Origin: Ruminococcus sp. YRD2003
GTDB taxonomy: Bacteria; Bacillota; Clostridia; Oscillospirales; Ruminococcaceae
Assembly: GCA_900109435.1 (NCBI GenBank)
Contig: FNZT01000006.1
Coordinates: 1 to 64,000, forward strand
DNA length: 64,000 nucleotides
Reading direction: 5' to 3'
Every line of letters begins with the position of its first letter. Positions within the stretch are counted from its first letter, which is position 1. Below are positions 46,378-54,922 of the stretch, in pieces. A program made the position numbers and the translations under genes. The notes beneath the pieces were generated by a model. That model saw only the letters and a program-made list of their open reading frames with translations. It was not told the DNA's origin and did not search any database.

Positions 46378-46406
46378 TTGACAAAATGCCCGGGACGTGG
46401 TATAAT
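46378..46406 (+). promoter_or_regulatory. Promoter of the tRNA cluster
   Basis: Perfect TTGACA (46378-46383), 17-bp spacer, TATAAT (46401-46406), about 30 bp before the first tRNA. Confidence 0.93.
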
Positions 46407-46435
46407 ATACAAGTCGTCAGGCGACAAATACGGTC

Positions 46436-46511
46436 GGGGGTTTAGCTCAGCTGGGAGAGCATCTGCCTTACAAGCAGAGGGTCATAGGTTCGAGCCCTAT
46501 AGTCCCCACCA
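46436..46511 (+). tRNA. tRNA-Val (anticodon TAC)
   Basis: Acceptor GGGGGTT/AGTCCCC, anticodon stem TCTGC/GCAGA around CTTACAA, T loop TTCGAGC, encoded CCA. First of four tRNAs in one transcript. Confidence 0.96.
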
Positions 46512-46513
46512 TT

Positions 46514-46590
46514 GGCCCGGTAGTTCAGTTGGTTAGAACGCTAGCCTGTCACGCTAGAGGTCGTGAGTTCGAGCCTCATCCGGGTCGCCA
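46514..46590 (+). tRNA. tRNA-Asp (anticodon GTC)
   Basis: Acceptor GGCCCGG/CCGGGTC, anticodon loop CCTGTCA, T loop TTCGAGC, encoded CCA. Confidence 0.96.
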
Positions 46591-46592
46591 AT

Positions 46593-46668
46593 GCGGATTT
46601 AGCTCATCTGGTAGAGCGCCACCTTGCCAAGGTGGAGGTAGCGAGTTCGAGCCTCGTAATCCGCTCCA
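46593..46668 (+). tRNA. tRNA-Gly (anticodon GCC)
   Basis: Acceptor GCGGATT/AATCCGC, anticodon stem CCACC/GGTGG around TTGCCAA, T loop TTCGAGC, encoded CCA. Confidence 0.96.
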
Positions 46669-46670
46669 AC

Positions 46671-46745
46671 GGCGCTATAGCCAAGTGGTAAGGCAAGGGT
46701 CTGCAACACCCTGATTCCCCAGTTCAAATCTGGGTGGCGCCTCCA
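46671..46745 (+). tRNA. tRNA-Cys (anticodon GCA)
   Basis: Acceptor GGCGCTA/TGGCGCC, anticodon stem AGGGT/ACCCT around CTGCAAC, T loop TTCAAAT, encoded CCA. Last of the cluster. Confidence 0.96.
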
Positions 46746-46766
46746 CGCCAAGCAGGCGTACACAAT

Positions 46767-46801
46767 TTCGCGGTTCAGTTTTCTGAGCCGCGAATTTTTT
46801 T
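46767..46801 (+). terminator. Terminator of the tRNA cluster
   Basis: ttcgcggttcag (46767-46778) with ctgagccgcgaa (46783-46794) and a T run. Confidence 0.9.
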
Positions 46802-46841
46802 ATCCCGAACCCCCCTCGCAGAGCCAGGGGGGTTCGGGATA
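46801..46841. repeat. Perfect 15-bp inverted repeat between two terminators
   Basis: tatcccgaacccccc (46801-46815) and its exact complement (46827-46841) around an 11-base loop. No T run follows directly in either direction, so it is not needed as a terminator; it may be a dispersed palindromic repeat. Confidence 0.8.
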
Positions 46842-46848
46842 CAACCAA

Positions 46849-46880
46849 AAAACGGAGCGGCATAAAAGCCGCTCCGTTTT
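46849..46880 (-). terminator. Terminator of the xylanase gene
   Basis: aaaacggagcggc (46849-46861) with gccgctccgtttt (46868-46880), A and T runs on both sides, 20 bp past the xylanase stop. Confidence 0.9.
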
Positions 46881-46900
46881 GATGTCATTTCACTTTTCAA

Positions 46901-49771
46901 TTAACCTTTCAGAGGAAGGTCAGACTGTCTGTAAGTACCTGCATCGACCTGCTGGATGACCAGAGCGTCCTTAGCAGTAACGCCCTCGTTGCCGTCAACG
47001 TCAGCGTTTATCAGACCCTGAGCCTTGAGACCGTACTTATCGCGGTTGCCGAGGTGCTGGAGTATCGCTACAGCATCAGCAACGCTTATCTTACCATCGA
47101 GGTTAGCGTCGCCGTAGTCAGCATCAGCGGGAGCAGCAGTTGTAGCTGTTGTAGTGGTTGTGGTAGTAGTTGTTTCCTTAGTAGTTGTAGTAGTAGTCGG
47201 CTCTTCTGTAGTAGTTGTAGTAGTTGTTGTGGTGGTAGTAGTTGTTGTAGTTGTTGTGGTAGTAGTTGTGGTTGTTGTAGTTGAAGTAGTTGTCGTCTGC
47301 TTCTCTGCTGCTAAAACCTGAGCAGGGATAGCAATGATGTCCTTGTAGAATGACTTAGGCTGGCAGTTGCCGTCGAAAGGAAGGGGCTTACCGCCGTCCT
47401 CGTAACTATTTCTCCAGCTTGCAGAGTCGCAGTGACCCCAGAGTGTAACGCTTGAGATATTGTTGTGACGGATAGCTGCCTGTCTGAAGATGTCAACGAA
47501 GAGGTCAGCACCCTTCTGGTCAGCACAGTTTGTAACGTCGAGCTCAGTTATCTGAACGTCGAGACCGAGGCTGTTGAAGAGGTCGATAGCGTCAGCGTAA
47601 GTGCCGAACTTGTTGTCAGTAGACTTTGTAGCGCTGCCCGATTTACCGAAGTCAGCAGCGTGCATATGAGACTGCATACCGATACCGTCGATATAATCGC
47701 CTGCTGCCTGTATCTTCTTAGCCATCTTGTAGAGGTCGTCGCGCTTCTTCATGAAGTACTCGTTATAGTCGTTCATGTAGAGCTTGCAGCCCTCGGGAGC
47801 GTACTGTCTCGCATACTTGAATGCGTTGATAACGAACTCGTCGCTGTGGTAGCAGCTCCACCAGTTTGAATACTCGCCGCCGTCTCCGCGGAATCCGCCG
47901 CCGTCGTTCTTGAAGAGCTCGTTGCAGACATCATATGAGTAAAGCTTAAGGTTAGGATAATCTCTCTTGATAGTATCAAAAGTGTTCTTGATCATGCTCT
48001 CGAGGCGCTTGTTCATGCGCTCGGGAGAAACCATAGCGCCGTTATCGCTGAAATTCTCTCTGAAGATCCAGCCTGGAGTCTGCGAGTACCATACGAAAGT
48101 ATGACCGCGGAGACCGATGCCGTTCTCCTCGCAGAACTTGAGGATAGGAGCAGCTGAAGAGAGGTTGATAGCGATGTTGTCGCCTGATGAACGGCTGCGG
48201 TCGCAGATAGAATCGGGCTTCATCTCGTTCTCACAAGTGATAGAGTTGAAGTTCTGCTTGATGAACTGCTGAACCTGCGGGTTCTGGATATTGCGGGCAT
48301 TAACAGCCGTACCGAGACGGAAGCATTCGCCGTAGTAGTCCTTGAAACCTGTACCGTTCTTGTCGTAAGTGTAATTGTTGTTCTGATGAGCAGCGATACC
48401 CTCGGGAGAAGAGATAACTGCCTGTGTAGTTGTGGGATCGGAATAGCTGCTTGTAGCAGTAGTAACAGTGGGAACGGAAGAACCGTCAACTGTACCGCCG
48501 CCTGTCTTTACGGAAGAAGCCTTGCCTTTCTCGGAAATCTGGAGAGAATCTATCCAGAGGTCTGTGAGGCTGTCGGGAGCTTCGATGTAGAGAGTCATGC
48601 TTGAAGCGCCTGAGGGAACAGTGAACGAAGTGTTCTCGAGCTTAGTCCACTCGCCGCTCTTAGCGGTCTCCTTAGCAACGTCAGCCCAATCCTGAGTGCC
48701 GCCTGATGTGTACTCGAGGGAGAGCTTGAGAGTTGTGGACGAGCCGCTCTGCTGGAGACCCGCTGCACTGATGCTGTAGGTCTGACCGGGAGCTAAAACA
48801 GAGGAATCAAGCTTGATAGCAGCGCCGTGCCAGTTATCGCCTCTGTTGGAAGCCTTGAGCGAGCTGCTGCCGTCGTAGTAATTCTTATTGTCTACGGAAA
48901 CAGAAGTGCCGTTGCCTCTGCCTGCGAAGTCGCCCTTACCGTTCTCGAAATTCTCGGTGAGGAAGTCGCCGTTCGCGTCAGCCTTGGGAGGATCAACGGG
49001 GTCATCGTGGTCGGGAGGGATAGTCTCTGTGATGTTGAGTGTCTTAACGTCAGCCTGACCGTCGCTCTCCCAGCCCTCAACGTTGAAGGCTACCTCATAG
49101 AGACCGCCCATCTTCATGCCGAGGGACTCCCAAGCCTCGAAGTGCTTGGAAATGCTGATAGTACCCTTTGTTCTTGTATCGCGGCGAACGCTGATGTACT
49201 GTGTGAAAGCCTTGTTTCCCTCGATAGTGTAGGAATTCATTGGGTTTGTGAATACATCGTAAACGCTGCCGTCAATAGTTACCTGCTTAGCGTTGTTTGA
49301 AGTCGGACGCCAGTTTTTCCAGTCCTCGATGATGTAGAACTCAACGAGAGGATTCTGAGTCCAGCCGTAAATGCAGATACGCGAGTTACCCGAGGAACCT
49401 GCCGACCAGCTGCAATCGAAATCGCAGGTGAATCCGCCGTAATCCTGCCAGTGCTTGGGGTTGTTGAGTCCGTAGAAGAGTCCGCGGCGAGCGAGGAAGT
49501 TTCCTCTCGAGCCGTTAGGACCGCACTTCCAGCTCGTTCCGAAGCCGCCTCCGTTGTCATAGAGCGTCATAGTGGACGAGTTAGGAGTGTCCGCCTGCCA
49601 TATCTCGTGGTGGTAGCCGTTGTAGGTACCTGTATCCTGAGTATGGCTCGGGCTTGTCTGCAATACCTTGTCAGCGTGCGCGCTCATCAGTCCGCCGAGG
49701 CTGACGGACGACATACAAACGAATCCAGCGACCACACCGCTCACAAAGCGTCTGATACCGTTCAATCTCAT
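46901..49771 (-). CDS. Cellulosomal bifunctional xylanase GH11-CBM22-GH10-dockerin
   Basis: A 956-residue secreted enzyme cutting beta-1,4-xylan with two unrelated catalytic domains. Signal peptide (1-33); GH11 (about 40-248) with nucleophile Glu144 in NPLVEFYIIED and acid/base Glu232 in NVEGWESDG; CBM22-like module (about 268-415); GH10 (about 455-815) with acid/base Glu618 in YDVCNELF and nucleophile Glu743 in ITELDV; a near-pure Thr linker; and a dockerin with DANLDGKISVAD. ATG 49771 was chosen over two upstream ATGs because aaagga is correctly spaced. The dockerin is almost identical to that of the pectinase, so both should bind the same cohesin type. Own promoter. Confidence 0.94.
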   Translation of the reverse strand: MRLNGIRRFVSGVVAGFVCMSSVSLGGLMSAHADKVLQTSPSHTQDTGTYNGYHHEIWQADTPNSSTMTLYDNGGGFGTSWKCGPNGSRGNFLARRGLFYGLNNPKHWQDYGGFTCDFDCSWSAGSSGNSRICIYGWTQNPLVEFYIIEDWKNWRPTSNNAKQVTIDGSVYDVFTNPMNSYTIEGNKAFTQYISVRRDTRTKGTISISKHFEAWESLGMKMGGLYEVAFNVEGWESDGQADVKTLNITETIPPDHDDPVDPPKADANGDFLTENFENGKGDFAGRGNGTSVSVDNKNYYDGSSSLKASNRGDNWHGAAIKLDSSVLAPGQTYSISAAGLQQSGSSTTLKLSLEYTSGGTQDWADVAKETAKSGEWTKLENTSFTVPSGASSMTLYIEAPDSLTDLWIDSLQISEKGKASSVKTGGGTVDGSSVPTVTTATSSYSDPTTTQAVISSPEGIAAHQNNNYTYDKNGTGFKDYYGECFRLGTAVNARNIQNPQVQQFIKQNFNSITCENEMKPDSICDRSRSSGDNIAINLSSAAPILKFCEENGIGLRGHTFVWYSQTPGWIFRENFSDNGAMVSPERMNKRLESMIKNTFDTIKRDYPNLKLYSYDVCNELFKNDGGGFRGDGGEYSNWWSCYHSDEFVINAFKYARQYAPEGCKLYMNDYNEYFMKKRDDLYKMAKKIQAAGDYIDGIGMQSHMHAADFGKSGSATKSTDNKFGTYADAIDLFNSLGLDVQITELDVTNCADQKGADLFVDIFRQAAIRHNNISSVTLWGHCDSASWRNSYEDGGKPLPFDGNCQPKSFYKDIIAIPAQVLAAEKQTTTTSTTTTTTTTTTTTTTTTTTTTTTTTTEEPTTTTTTKETTTTTTTTTATTAAPADADYGDANLDGKISVADAVAILQHLGNRDKYGLKAQGLINADVDGNEGVTAKDALVIQQVDAGTYRQSDLPLKG
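47138..47299. repeat. Low-complexity Thr-codon tract in the xylanase linker
   Basis: Encodes a linker that is almost all Thr with a few Glu, Pro and Lys. Different Thr codons are mixed, which suggests selection for the protein sequence rather than simple microsatellite growth. Confidence 0.8.
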
Positions 49772-50112
49772 GTGAATCATTCCTTTCATTAAATGATAGA
49801 ATCATACCGCGTCGGGCGCAGAGCCCTTCTCTGTGTCCCTCCCCTACGCAGATTCTGTACATATTTTATTACGTTTTTATGAATAATTCAAGTCATTTTT
49901 TGCTGTATAATTTTGAATCGGTTATTTCTTGCTATTTTTTCCTGATGTAAGTGAAAAAAATCCTTAAATTTATGCTGCTCTCGGCTAATCACCGTCAGCC
50001 CCTTCCACAATATTTGGTCAGTTGTACTTACAAATCTGAATACTTGGTCTGTACAATCCTGCAAGAATATCTATCATTAAGACAAAAAACGCAGCTTTGC
50101 CTCCGCGCCTGT
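49772..50112. other. Divergent region between the xylanase and serine acetyltransferase genes
   Basis: Contains the xylanase promoter (49863-49891) and about 220 bp of AT-rich DNA without a gene. A near-direct repeat, aatatttggtcagt (50009-50022) and aatacttggtctgt (50039-50052), is spaced 30 bp apart and might be a regulator site. Confidence 0.4.
49863..49891 (-). promoter_or_regulatory. Promoter of the xylanase gene
   Basis: Minus strand TTGAAT (49891-49886), 17-bp spacer, TAAAAT (49868-49863). The leader is about 85 nt. Confidence 0.6.
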
Positions 50113-50141
50113 TGCATTTTTTATGATTATGTGATATAATA
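50113..50141 (+). promoter_or_regulatory. Promoter of the serine acetyltransferase gene
   Basis: TTGCAT (50113-50118), 17-bp spacer, TATAAT (50136-50141), with aaggagg before ATG 50178. Confidence 0.85.
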
Positions 50142-50177
50142 TAGTGAAACGATAGGCATTACAAGGAGGAACCGCAT

Positions 50178-51137
50178 ATGTCTCACAAACTTGAGGACAG
50201 GATAAACCACCTCGTAGATACACTCATAGACGACTACGGTCACAACCGAACGATAGACAAGACCGTTGCATTCGACCACCCCGACAAGGAAAAAGTCATC
50301 GCGATCATCCTGCGGCTTCGCAACATCATCTACCCAGGCTACTACAAGAACGACCGCTTCCACTTATATACGGTAAGAAGCAATATAGCCGTGCAGCTTG
50401 AGGACATCATACACAATCTCTCGCAGCAGATATCGGTCGTGCTGCGCTACAATCCCAAGTACGAGAACGCGCCGCAGTGCGAAATAGAGCAGTCTGCAAA
50501 GGAGATCACGCTCGACTTTCTCGAGAAGCTGCCAAAGATACGCGACTACATCGCAACAGATGTCGAGGCAGCCTTCAGCGGAGACCCCGCCGCCTTCAAC
50601 AAAGAGGAGATAATCTTCTCATATCCGGGTCTGTTCGCAATACTCGTCAACCGCATCGCCCATGAGCTTCACCTGCTCGGCGTACCGCTCATCCCGCGCA
50701 TCATGACAGAGCACGCCCACAGCGTCACGGGCATAGACATACACCCTGGCGCCTCAATAGGCAAATACTTCTTCATCGACCACGGCACGGGCATAGTTAT
50801 CGGCGAAACGACAAAGATAGGCGACAATGTCAAGATTTATCAGGGCGTTACTCTCGGAGCTCTTTCCACACGCGGAGGACAGCTTCTGAAAAACCGCAAG
50901 CGTCACCCCACCATAGAAGACAACGTCACGATATATTCGGGAGCGTCCATACTCGGCGGCGAAACTGTCATCGGACACGACGCTGTCATCGGAGGCAATG
51001 CGTTCATCACAAAGTCAGTCCCTGCGGGAGCAAGGGTCAGCATAAAAAATCCCGAACTTCGCGTGAACTTCTCGTCGGATAAGCCTGTCCAGCAGACCGA
51101 GCTCACGCAGGACGAAACATGGTTCTATATCATATAA
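50178..51137 (+). CDS. Serine O-acetyltransferase (long form)
   Basis: A 319-residue enzyme that makes O-acetylserine for cysteine synthesis. The N-terminal helical domain (1-165) is of the long EpsC/SatA type; the C-terminal left-handed beta-helix has hexapeptide repeats with TGIDIHPGASIG, FIDHGTGIVIGE (catalytic His and Asp) and GVTLGALSTRGG. Such enzymes are usually feedback-inhibited by cysteine and bind cysteine synthase through a C-terminal Ile; here the protein ends in FYII, consistent with this. Single gene with terminator. Confidence 0.9.
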   Translation: MSHKLEDRINHLVDTLIDDYGHNRTIDKTVAFDHPDKEKVIAIILRLRNIIYPGYYKNDRFHLYTVRSNIAVQLEDIIHNLSQQISVVLRYNPKYENAPQCEIEQSAKEITLDFLEKLPKIRDYIATDVEAAFSGDPAAFNKEEIIFSYPGLFAILVNRIAHELHLLGVPLIPRIMTEHAHSVTGIDIHPGASIGKYFFIDHGTGIVIGETTKIGDNVKIYQGVTLGALSTRGGQLLKNRKRHPTIEDNVTIYSGASILGGETVIGHDAVIGGNAFITKSVPAGARVSIKNPELRVNFSSDKPVQQTELTQDETWFYII

Positions 51138-51141
51138 GCAA

Positions 51142-51170
51142 AAAACCGATGCAAAAGCATCGGTTTTTTT
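51142..51170. terminator. Bidirectional terminator
   Basis: aaaaccgatgc (51142-51152) with gcatcggtttt (51157-51167), between the serine acetyltransferase gene and the convergent permease gene. Confidence 0.9.
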
Positions 51171-51173
51171 GTA

Positions 51174-52484
51174 TCAGTCGTAACGCAGTGCGTCTATAGG
51201 ATTCATCTTTGCAGCCTTGCTTGCAGGGTAATATCCGAAGAACACGCCCGTGAGCATGGAGAAGATGATAGAGACCACGATAGCCAGCGGCGAAGGTACC
51301 ATAGTTATAGTGCCGAGCACCTGCTTAGCCGTCGGGATACTTCCGATGATGAGGTTCGCGATAACTCCCGCGAGGAAGCCGTTGAACAGACCGAGGAACA
51401 AGCCGATAAGACCGCCGATAAGGCACATTATCATAGCCTCGGTAACGAACTGGAGCTTGATAGTAGACTTCTTTGCGCCTAGTGCCTTGCGGATACCTAT
51501 CTCGCGGGTACGCTCGGTGACGCTTACAAGCATGATGTTCATAACTCCGACGCCGCCTACGATGAGCGAGATAGAAGCGATTACCGCTACGAAGATGGTG
51601 ATGACATTGATGACGATGTCGATTATCTTCATTGTATCCTGATTGCTGAATACGAGTGTCTCGAAGTTTTTGTTTGCGGGATATTCCTTCTCAAAGAACG
51701 CTGCAACATTAGCCTTGGCAATCTTGCCGTCAGTCTTGGGGTCAAACGAGAGCAGCCAGTACATATATCTCTCCTCGCCGTAGCTGCCCTGCATCTCTTT
51801 CGCTACGGAATTGGGGATATAAACGGGAGTTTTGATATCCTCCTCCCTGCCCATGGCTACGCCTGAAAACAAAGAATTATAGTTGCATACTCCGACAATT
51901 GTGAACTCATACGGAAGTCCGTTATCAGCAGCGACCAGCTTGATGGTCTGTCCTATCGGCTCCTCATGGTTCTTGAAATACTGCCGCACAAAAACATTCG
52001 TTACCACGCAGGTGTACTTCTTCTTAGAAACATCGTCCATGGATATCATACGTCCTGCAAGCAGTCTCGAACCATCGTTGTCGAGAGTACCGTTATAGGC
52101 GCCTGTTATCTTTGTCCCGACGTCTTTGCCGAGAGAATTCTTGCTGGATGCTTCGCAGACGTAATTCGATTCAGCTATGCGTATATCGGGATATTCCTTG
52201 ACGAGCTTCTCGACCTGTGAATACGTGATGAAGTCGTCAGGTGAAATCGAATCATAAGCGACGTCAGAGTCGACACTCGGTTTTGGCGACACATATACCT
52301 CCATTACGTTCGAGCCGAGAGAGTTGAGCGTTGTCGTGATAGTCGAGCGAAGTGTCGTTCCGAGCGTTGTTATCGTGATAACAGCGCAGATACCGATGAT
52401 TATACCTATCATCGTCAGCAGTGAGCGCAGCTTGTTAGCCATTATGGAGCTAAGTGCCATTTTAAGGTTTTCCCAGAGGTTCAT
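51174..52484 (-). CDS. MacB-like ABC transporter permease
   Basis: A 436-residue permease of the MacB/FtsX type: one N-terminal transmembrane helix (KLRSLLTMIGIIIGICAV), a large extracytoplasmic MacB-PCD domain (about 45-290) and three C-terminal helices, with the cytoplasmic TERTREIGIRKALGAKK coupling loop. Works with the ATPase and adaptor upstream to export peptides or antimicrobial compounds or to extract lipid-linked substrates. Start overlaps the ATPase stop by 4 bp. Confidence 0.92.
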   Translation of the reverse strand: MNLWENLKMALSSIMANKLRSLLTMIGIIIGICAVITITTLGTTLRSTITTTLNSLGSNVMEVYVSPKPSVDSDVAYDSISPDDFITYSQVEKLVKEYPDIRIAESNYVCEASSKNSLGKDVGTKITGAYNGTLDNDGSRLLAGRMISMDDVSKKKYTCVVTNVFVRQYFKNHEEPIGQTIKLVAADNGLPYEFTIVGVCNYNSLFSGVAMGREEDIKTPVYIPNSVAKEMQGSYGEERYMYWLLSFDPKTDGKIAKANVAAFFEKEYPANKNFETLVFSNQDTMKIIDIVINVITIFVAVIASISLIVGGVGVMNIMLVSVTERTREIGIRKALGAKKSTIKLQFVTEAMIMCLIGGLIGLFLGLFNGFLAGVIANLIIGSIPTAKQVLGTITMVPSPLAIVVSIIFSMLTGVFFGYYPASKAAKMNPIDALRYD

Positions 52485-53227
52485 TCAGCGCTCACCTCCG
52501 TTTCACTGTTCAAAGCATCAGGCTTTTCCTTATTCTTATCGCCCGTATCCGAAATTATCGAGCCGTCGCTTATAGTAACGATACGTTCTGTTTCAGCGGC
52601 AAGCTCGGGGCTGTGAGTGATGAGGACGATAGTCTTGCCCTCCTCATCGTGAAGCCTGTGGAAAATATCCATTACCATATGTCCCGTCTTGCTGTCGAGA
52701 GCGCCCGTAGGCTCGTCGGCGAGAATTATCGACGGATCGTTTGCCATAGCTCTTGCGATGGCTACACGCTGTTTCTGACCGCCCGAGAGCTCGTTCGGCT
52801 TATGCGTGTATCTGTCCTGCATATCTACGAGCTTCAGGAGCTCCATAGCGCGCTCCTGACGCTCCTTCTTCTTCATGCCCGCATAGAGCATGGGAAGCTC
52901 AACATTTTTAAGTGCATTAGCTCTTGGGATAAGGTTAAAGGTCTGGAAAACGAATCCTATCTCCTTATTTCTTATCGTGCTGAGCTGCTTGTCGTTAAGA
53001 CGGCTCACGTCGGTGTCGTTGAGGAAATATGTACCCTCGGTAGGTCTGTCGAGCGCGCCTATCATATTCATGAGCGTACTCTTGCCCGAACCCGAAGCAC
53101 CGACAATGGCAACAAATTCACCCTCGTGTATATCGAGGTCGATGCCGTTGAGTATCTGCAGCTCATTCGGCTGACCGATATAATAACGCTTGATGATATT
53201 TCTCATCATTATCAGTTTTCTTGCCAT
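52481..53227 (-). CDS. MacB/LolD-type ABC transporter ATPase
   Basis: A 248-residue ATPase with Walker A GASGSGKST, the Q-loop FVFQTFNLIPR, signature LSGGQKQRVAIARA, Walker B IILADEPTGALD and the H-loop ITHSPELA. The short C-terminal tail after the H-loop is rich in Glu and Lys. ATG 53227 chosen because the longer frame runs into the adaptor gene; it begins one base past the adaptor stop and ggtgag serves as ribosome site. Confidence 0.95.
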   Translation of the reverse strand: MARKLIMMRNIIKRYYIGQPNELQILNGIDLDIHEGEFVAIVGASGSGKSTLMNMIGALDRPTEGTYFLNDTDVSRLNDKQLSTIRNKEIGFVFQTFNLIPRANALKNVELPMLYAGMKKKERQERAMELLKLVDMQDRYTHKPNELSGGQKQRVAIARAMANDPSIILADEPTGALDSKTGHMVMDIFHRLHDEEGKTIVLITHSPELAAETERIVTISDGSIISDTGDKNKEKPDALNSETEVSAE

Positions 53228-53228
53228 A

Positions 53229-54653
53229 TTACTCACCACTGTTTTCGTCGGGATCCGTATATGGCTCTGCGATAGAAACATCCTTTCCGTCAGTTACGGC
53301 GTTTGCGGAAACGTCGGTAAGGATAACATCGCCGTCGCTGAGCTCGGAGGAAGTTATCTCGGTGAGGTAATTTGTCTCCATGCCCTTCTCGACCTTTACT
53401 TCCTTTGCCTTATAGCCCTTATCGCCGTTCTTCTCGGCGATGAAGACGGAGAATGTGCCGTCGTCGTTCTGCTTTATCGAATCATAGGGAACAGCGAGCA
53501 CGTTTTCCTTCTTGTCGAGGATTATCTTAGCCTTTGCAGTCATACCGATGAGGAGCTTGTCGGCACCGCTGTCGATAACGATCTCCGCGGAGTAGCCGCC
53601 GCCTTCCTTCGTGCCTGTATACGCATTGGTGTACTGACCGCTCATGATGTTGACAACGCGCTCTACCTTGCCCGTGAACTCCTCTTCACCCGTAGCAGTG
53701 GTAGTGATGACAGCCTTCTGTCCCTCCTTGACGCTGAGAATATCAGCCTCGTTGATGGAAACGTTTATCCTCAGCGAAGTCGTATCCTCGATCGTCATGA
53801 GAGCCTCTGTCGTCGGGAAGCTTCCTTCGGCAATGCTCAGAGAAGTGATGACACCGTCCTTGGTAGCCTTGACAGTACACTTGTCTATGCTCTCCTTGAG
53901 TTTATCAAGCTGATCCTGTACCGTGTTATCGGTGCTGAACTTCTCATCGTCGATAGCCTCCTGAGCAGCCTGTATAGCAGCGTCAGCAGACTTTGAAGTG
54001 TCGTTGTAGGCATCGCGTGCAGACTGTACAGCCTCATCGTACTGGCTGAGAGAGTCGCCGAGAGTCTCGTACTGCTCATATATGACCTTGTACTGCTCAT
54101 AGAGCATAGCGGCAGCAGCGTTGTCGGTCTCATTTTCGTACTTCTCGTATGCCTCATCTACCTCTCTTCCGAGCTTATCATACTTGGAATAAGCAGAATC
54201 TCTTGCAGAAACAGCATTGTCGATACCGCGCTGAGCCTTTTTAAGAAGGTCGGTCTTCTGGCTCTTGGCATCCTGAAGAGCGCGCTGATTCTTCTCGTGG
54301 AAGCTGTCCTGTCTCGCCTGCGAGTTATCGGCAGTCTCCTTGAGCTTATCATACTGCTCCTGATAATCCGAGCTGTCGAATACACAGAGCACATCGCCCG
54401 CCTTGACAGCGTCGCCGACGCCGACATTCAGAGTCTTTACCTTAGCGGTAAGGTCGCTTGTGACCTTAACGATATTCGAGCCTTCAACGGTACCCGAAAC
54501 GCTTATAAAGTTCTCGACGTCGGTGTGCTCGACGGTATATGTAGTAATAGGAATATTTATAAGGTCGTTGATCCCGCACGAAGCAGCTCCGCACAGAAGT
54601 GCCGCAGATATGGATAAAGCTGCAGCGGTTCTCAAAATAGTGTTTTTGTTCAT
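53229..54653 (-). CDS. Efflux adaptor lipoprotein (MacA/HlyD family)
   Basis: A 474-residue extracytoplasmic adaptor. It has a lipoprotein signal (Cys in GAASCG), the lipoyl half-motif KTLNVGVGDAVKAGDVLCVFD, a long coiled-coil hairpin (about 95-245), a second lipoyl half with KDGVITSLSIAEGSF, a beta-barrel and a membrane-proximal domain. In Gram-positives such adaptors assist MacB-type transporters. First gene of the three-gene operon. Confidence 0.92.
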   Translation of the reverse strand: MNKNTILRTAAALSISAALLCGAASCGINDLINIPITTYTVEHTDVENFISVSGTVEGSNIVKVTSDLTAKVKTLNVGVGDAVKAGDVLCVFDSSDYQEQYDKLKETADNSQARQDSFHEKNQRALQDAKSQKTDLLKKAQRGIDNAVSARDSAYSKYDKLGREVDEAYEKYENETDNAAAAMLYEQYKVIYEQYETLGDSLSQYDEAVQSARDAYNDTSKSADAAIQAAQEAIDDEKFSTDNTVQDQLDKLKESIDKCTVKATKDGVITSLSIAEGSFPTTEALMTIEDTTSLRINVSINEADILSVKEGQKAVITTTATGEEEFTGKVERVVNIMSGQYTNAYTGTKEGGGYSAEIVIDSGADKLLIGMTAKAKIILDKKENVLAVPYDSIKQNDDGTFSVFIAEKNGDKGYKAKEVKVEKGMETNYLTEITSSELSDGDVILTDVSANAVTDGKDVSIAEPYTDPDENSGE

Positions 54654-54686
54654 ATGAACAATACTCCTTTCGTCTTGATATTGACA

Positions 54687-54715
54687 ATTATATCACACAC
54701 TTTAGAGTTTGTCAA
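54687..54715 (-). promoter_or_regulatory. Promoter of the efflux operon within an inverted repeat
   Basis: Minus strand TTGACA (54715-54710), 17-bp spacer, TATAAT (54692-54687). The same segment has attgacaa (54680-54687) and ttgtcaat (54709-54716) as inverted arms enclosing the promoter, so a regulator could bind both ends. Confidence 0.85.
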
Positions 54716-54847
54716 TATTTTCACGTATTATTACAAAAAAGTAATTTTGCGAAATACCGCTGAAAAAAATGTCTGTTGGTCATTTACTGTATCAGCCGTA
54801 TTAGTACAGGTATATTCTATCACAGTGTTATGTTTTTGTCAAGCAAA

Positions 54848-54880
54848 AAAACTCTGACCGCAATAATTGGTCAGAGTTTT
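54848..54880 (-). terminator. Terminator of the maf-DUF1015 operon
   Basis: aaaactctgacc (54848-54859) with ggtcagagtttt (54869-54880). It forms a near-perfect 12-bp stem with T runs both ways. Confidence 0.85.
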
Positions 54881-54922
54881 TGTTTTCATCATCTAACAAT
54901 TTATACAACACCGCACAAAGGC

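Noticed and set aside
46801..46841. Insertion sequence ends
   Set aside because: A perfect inverted repeat but only 11 bases between the arms and no transposase; no IS element was found in the window.
50009..50052. LytTR regulator target sites
   Set aside because: The two similar 14-mers are spaced 30 bp, not the usual 21-23 bp, and are far from the regulator gene; too weak to call.
50178..51137. cysE short-form acetyltransferase
   Set aside because: The N-terminal domain is about 60 residues longer than in typical CysE of Bacillus; described as the long form without a symbol.
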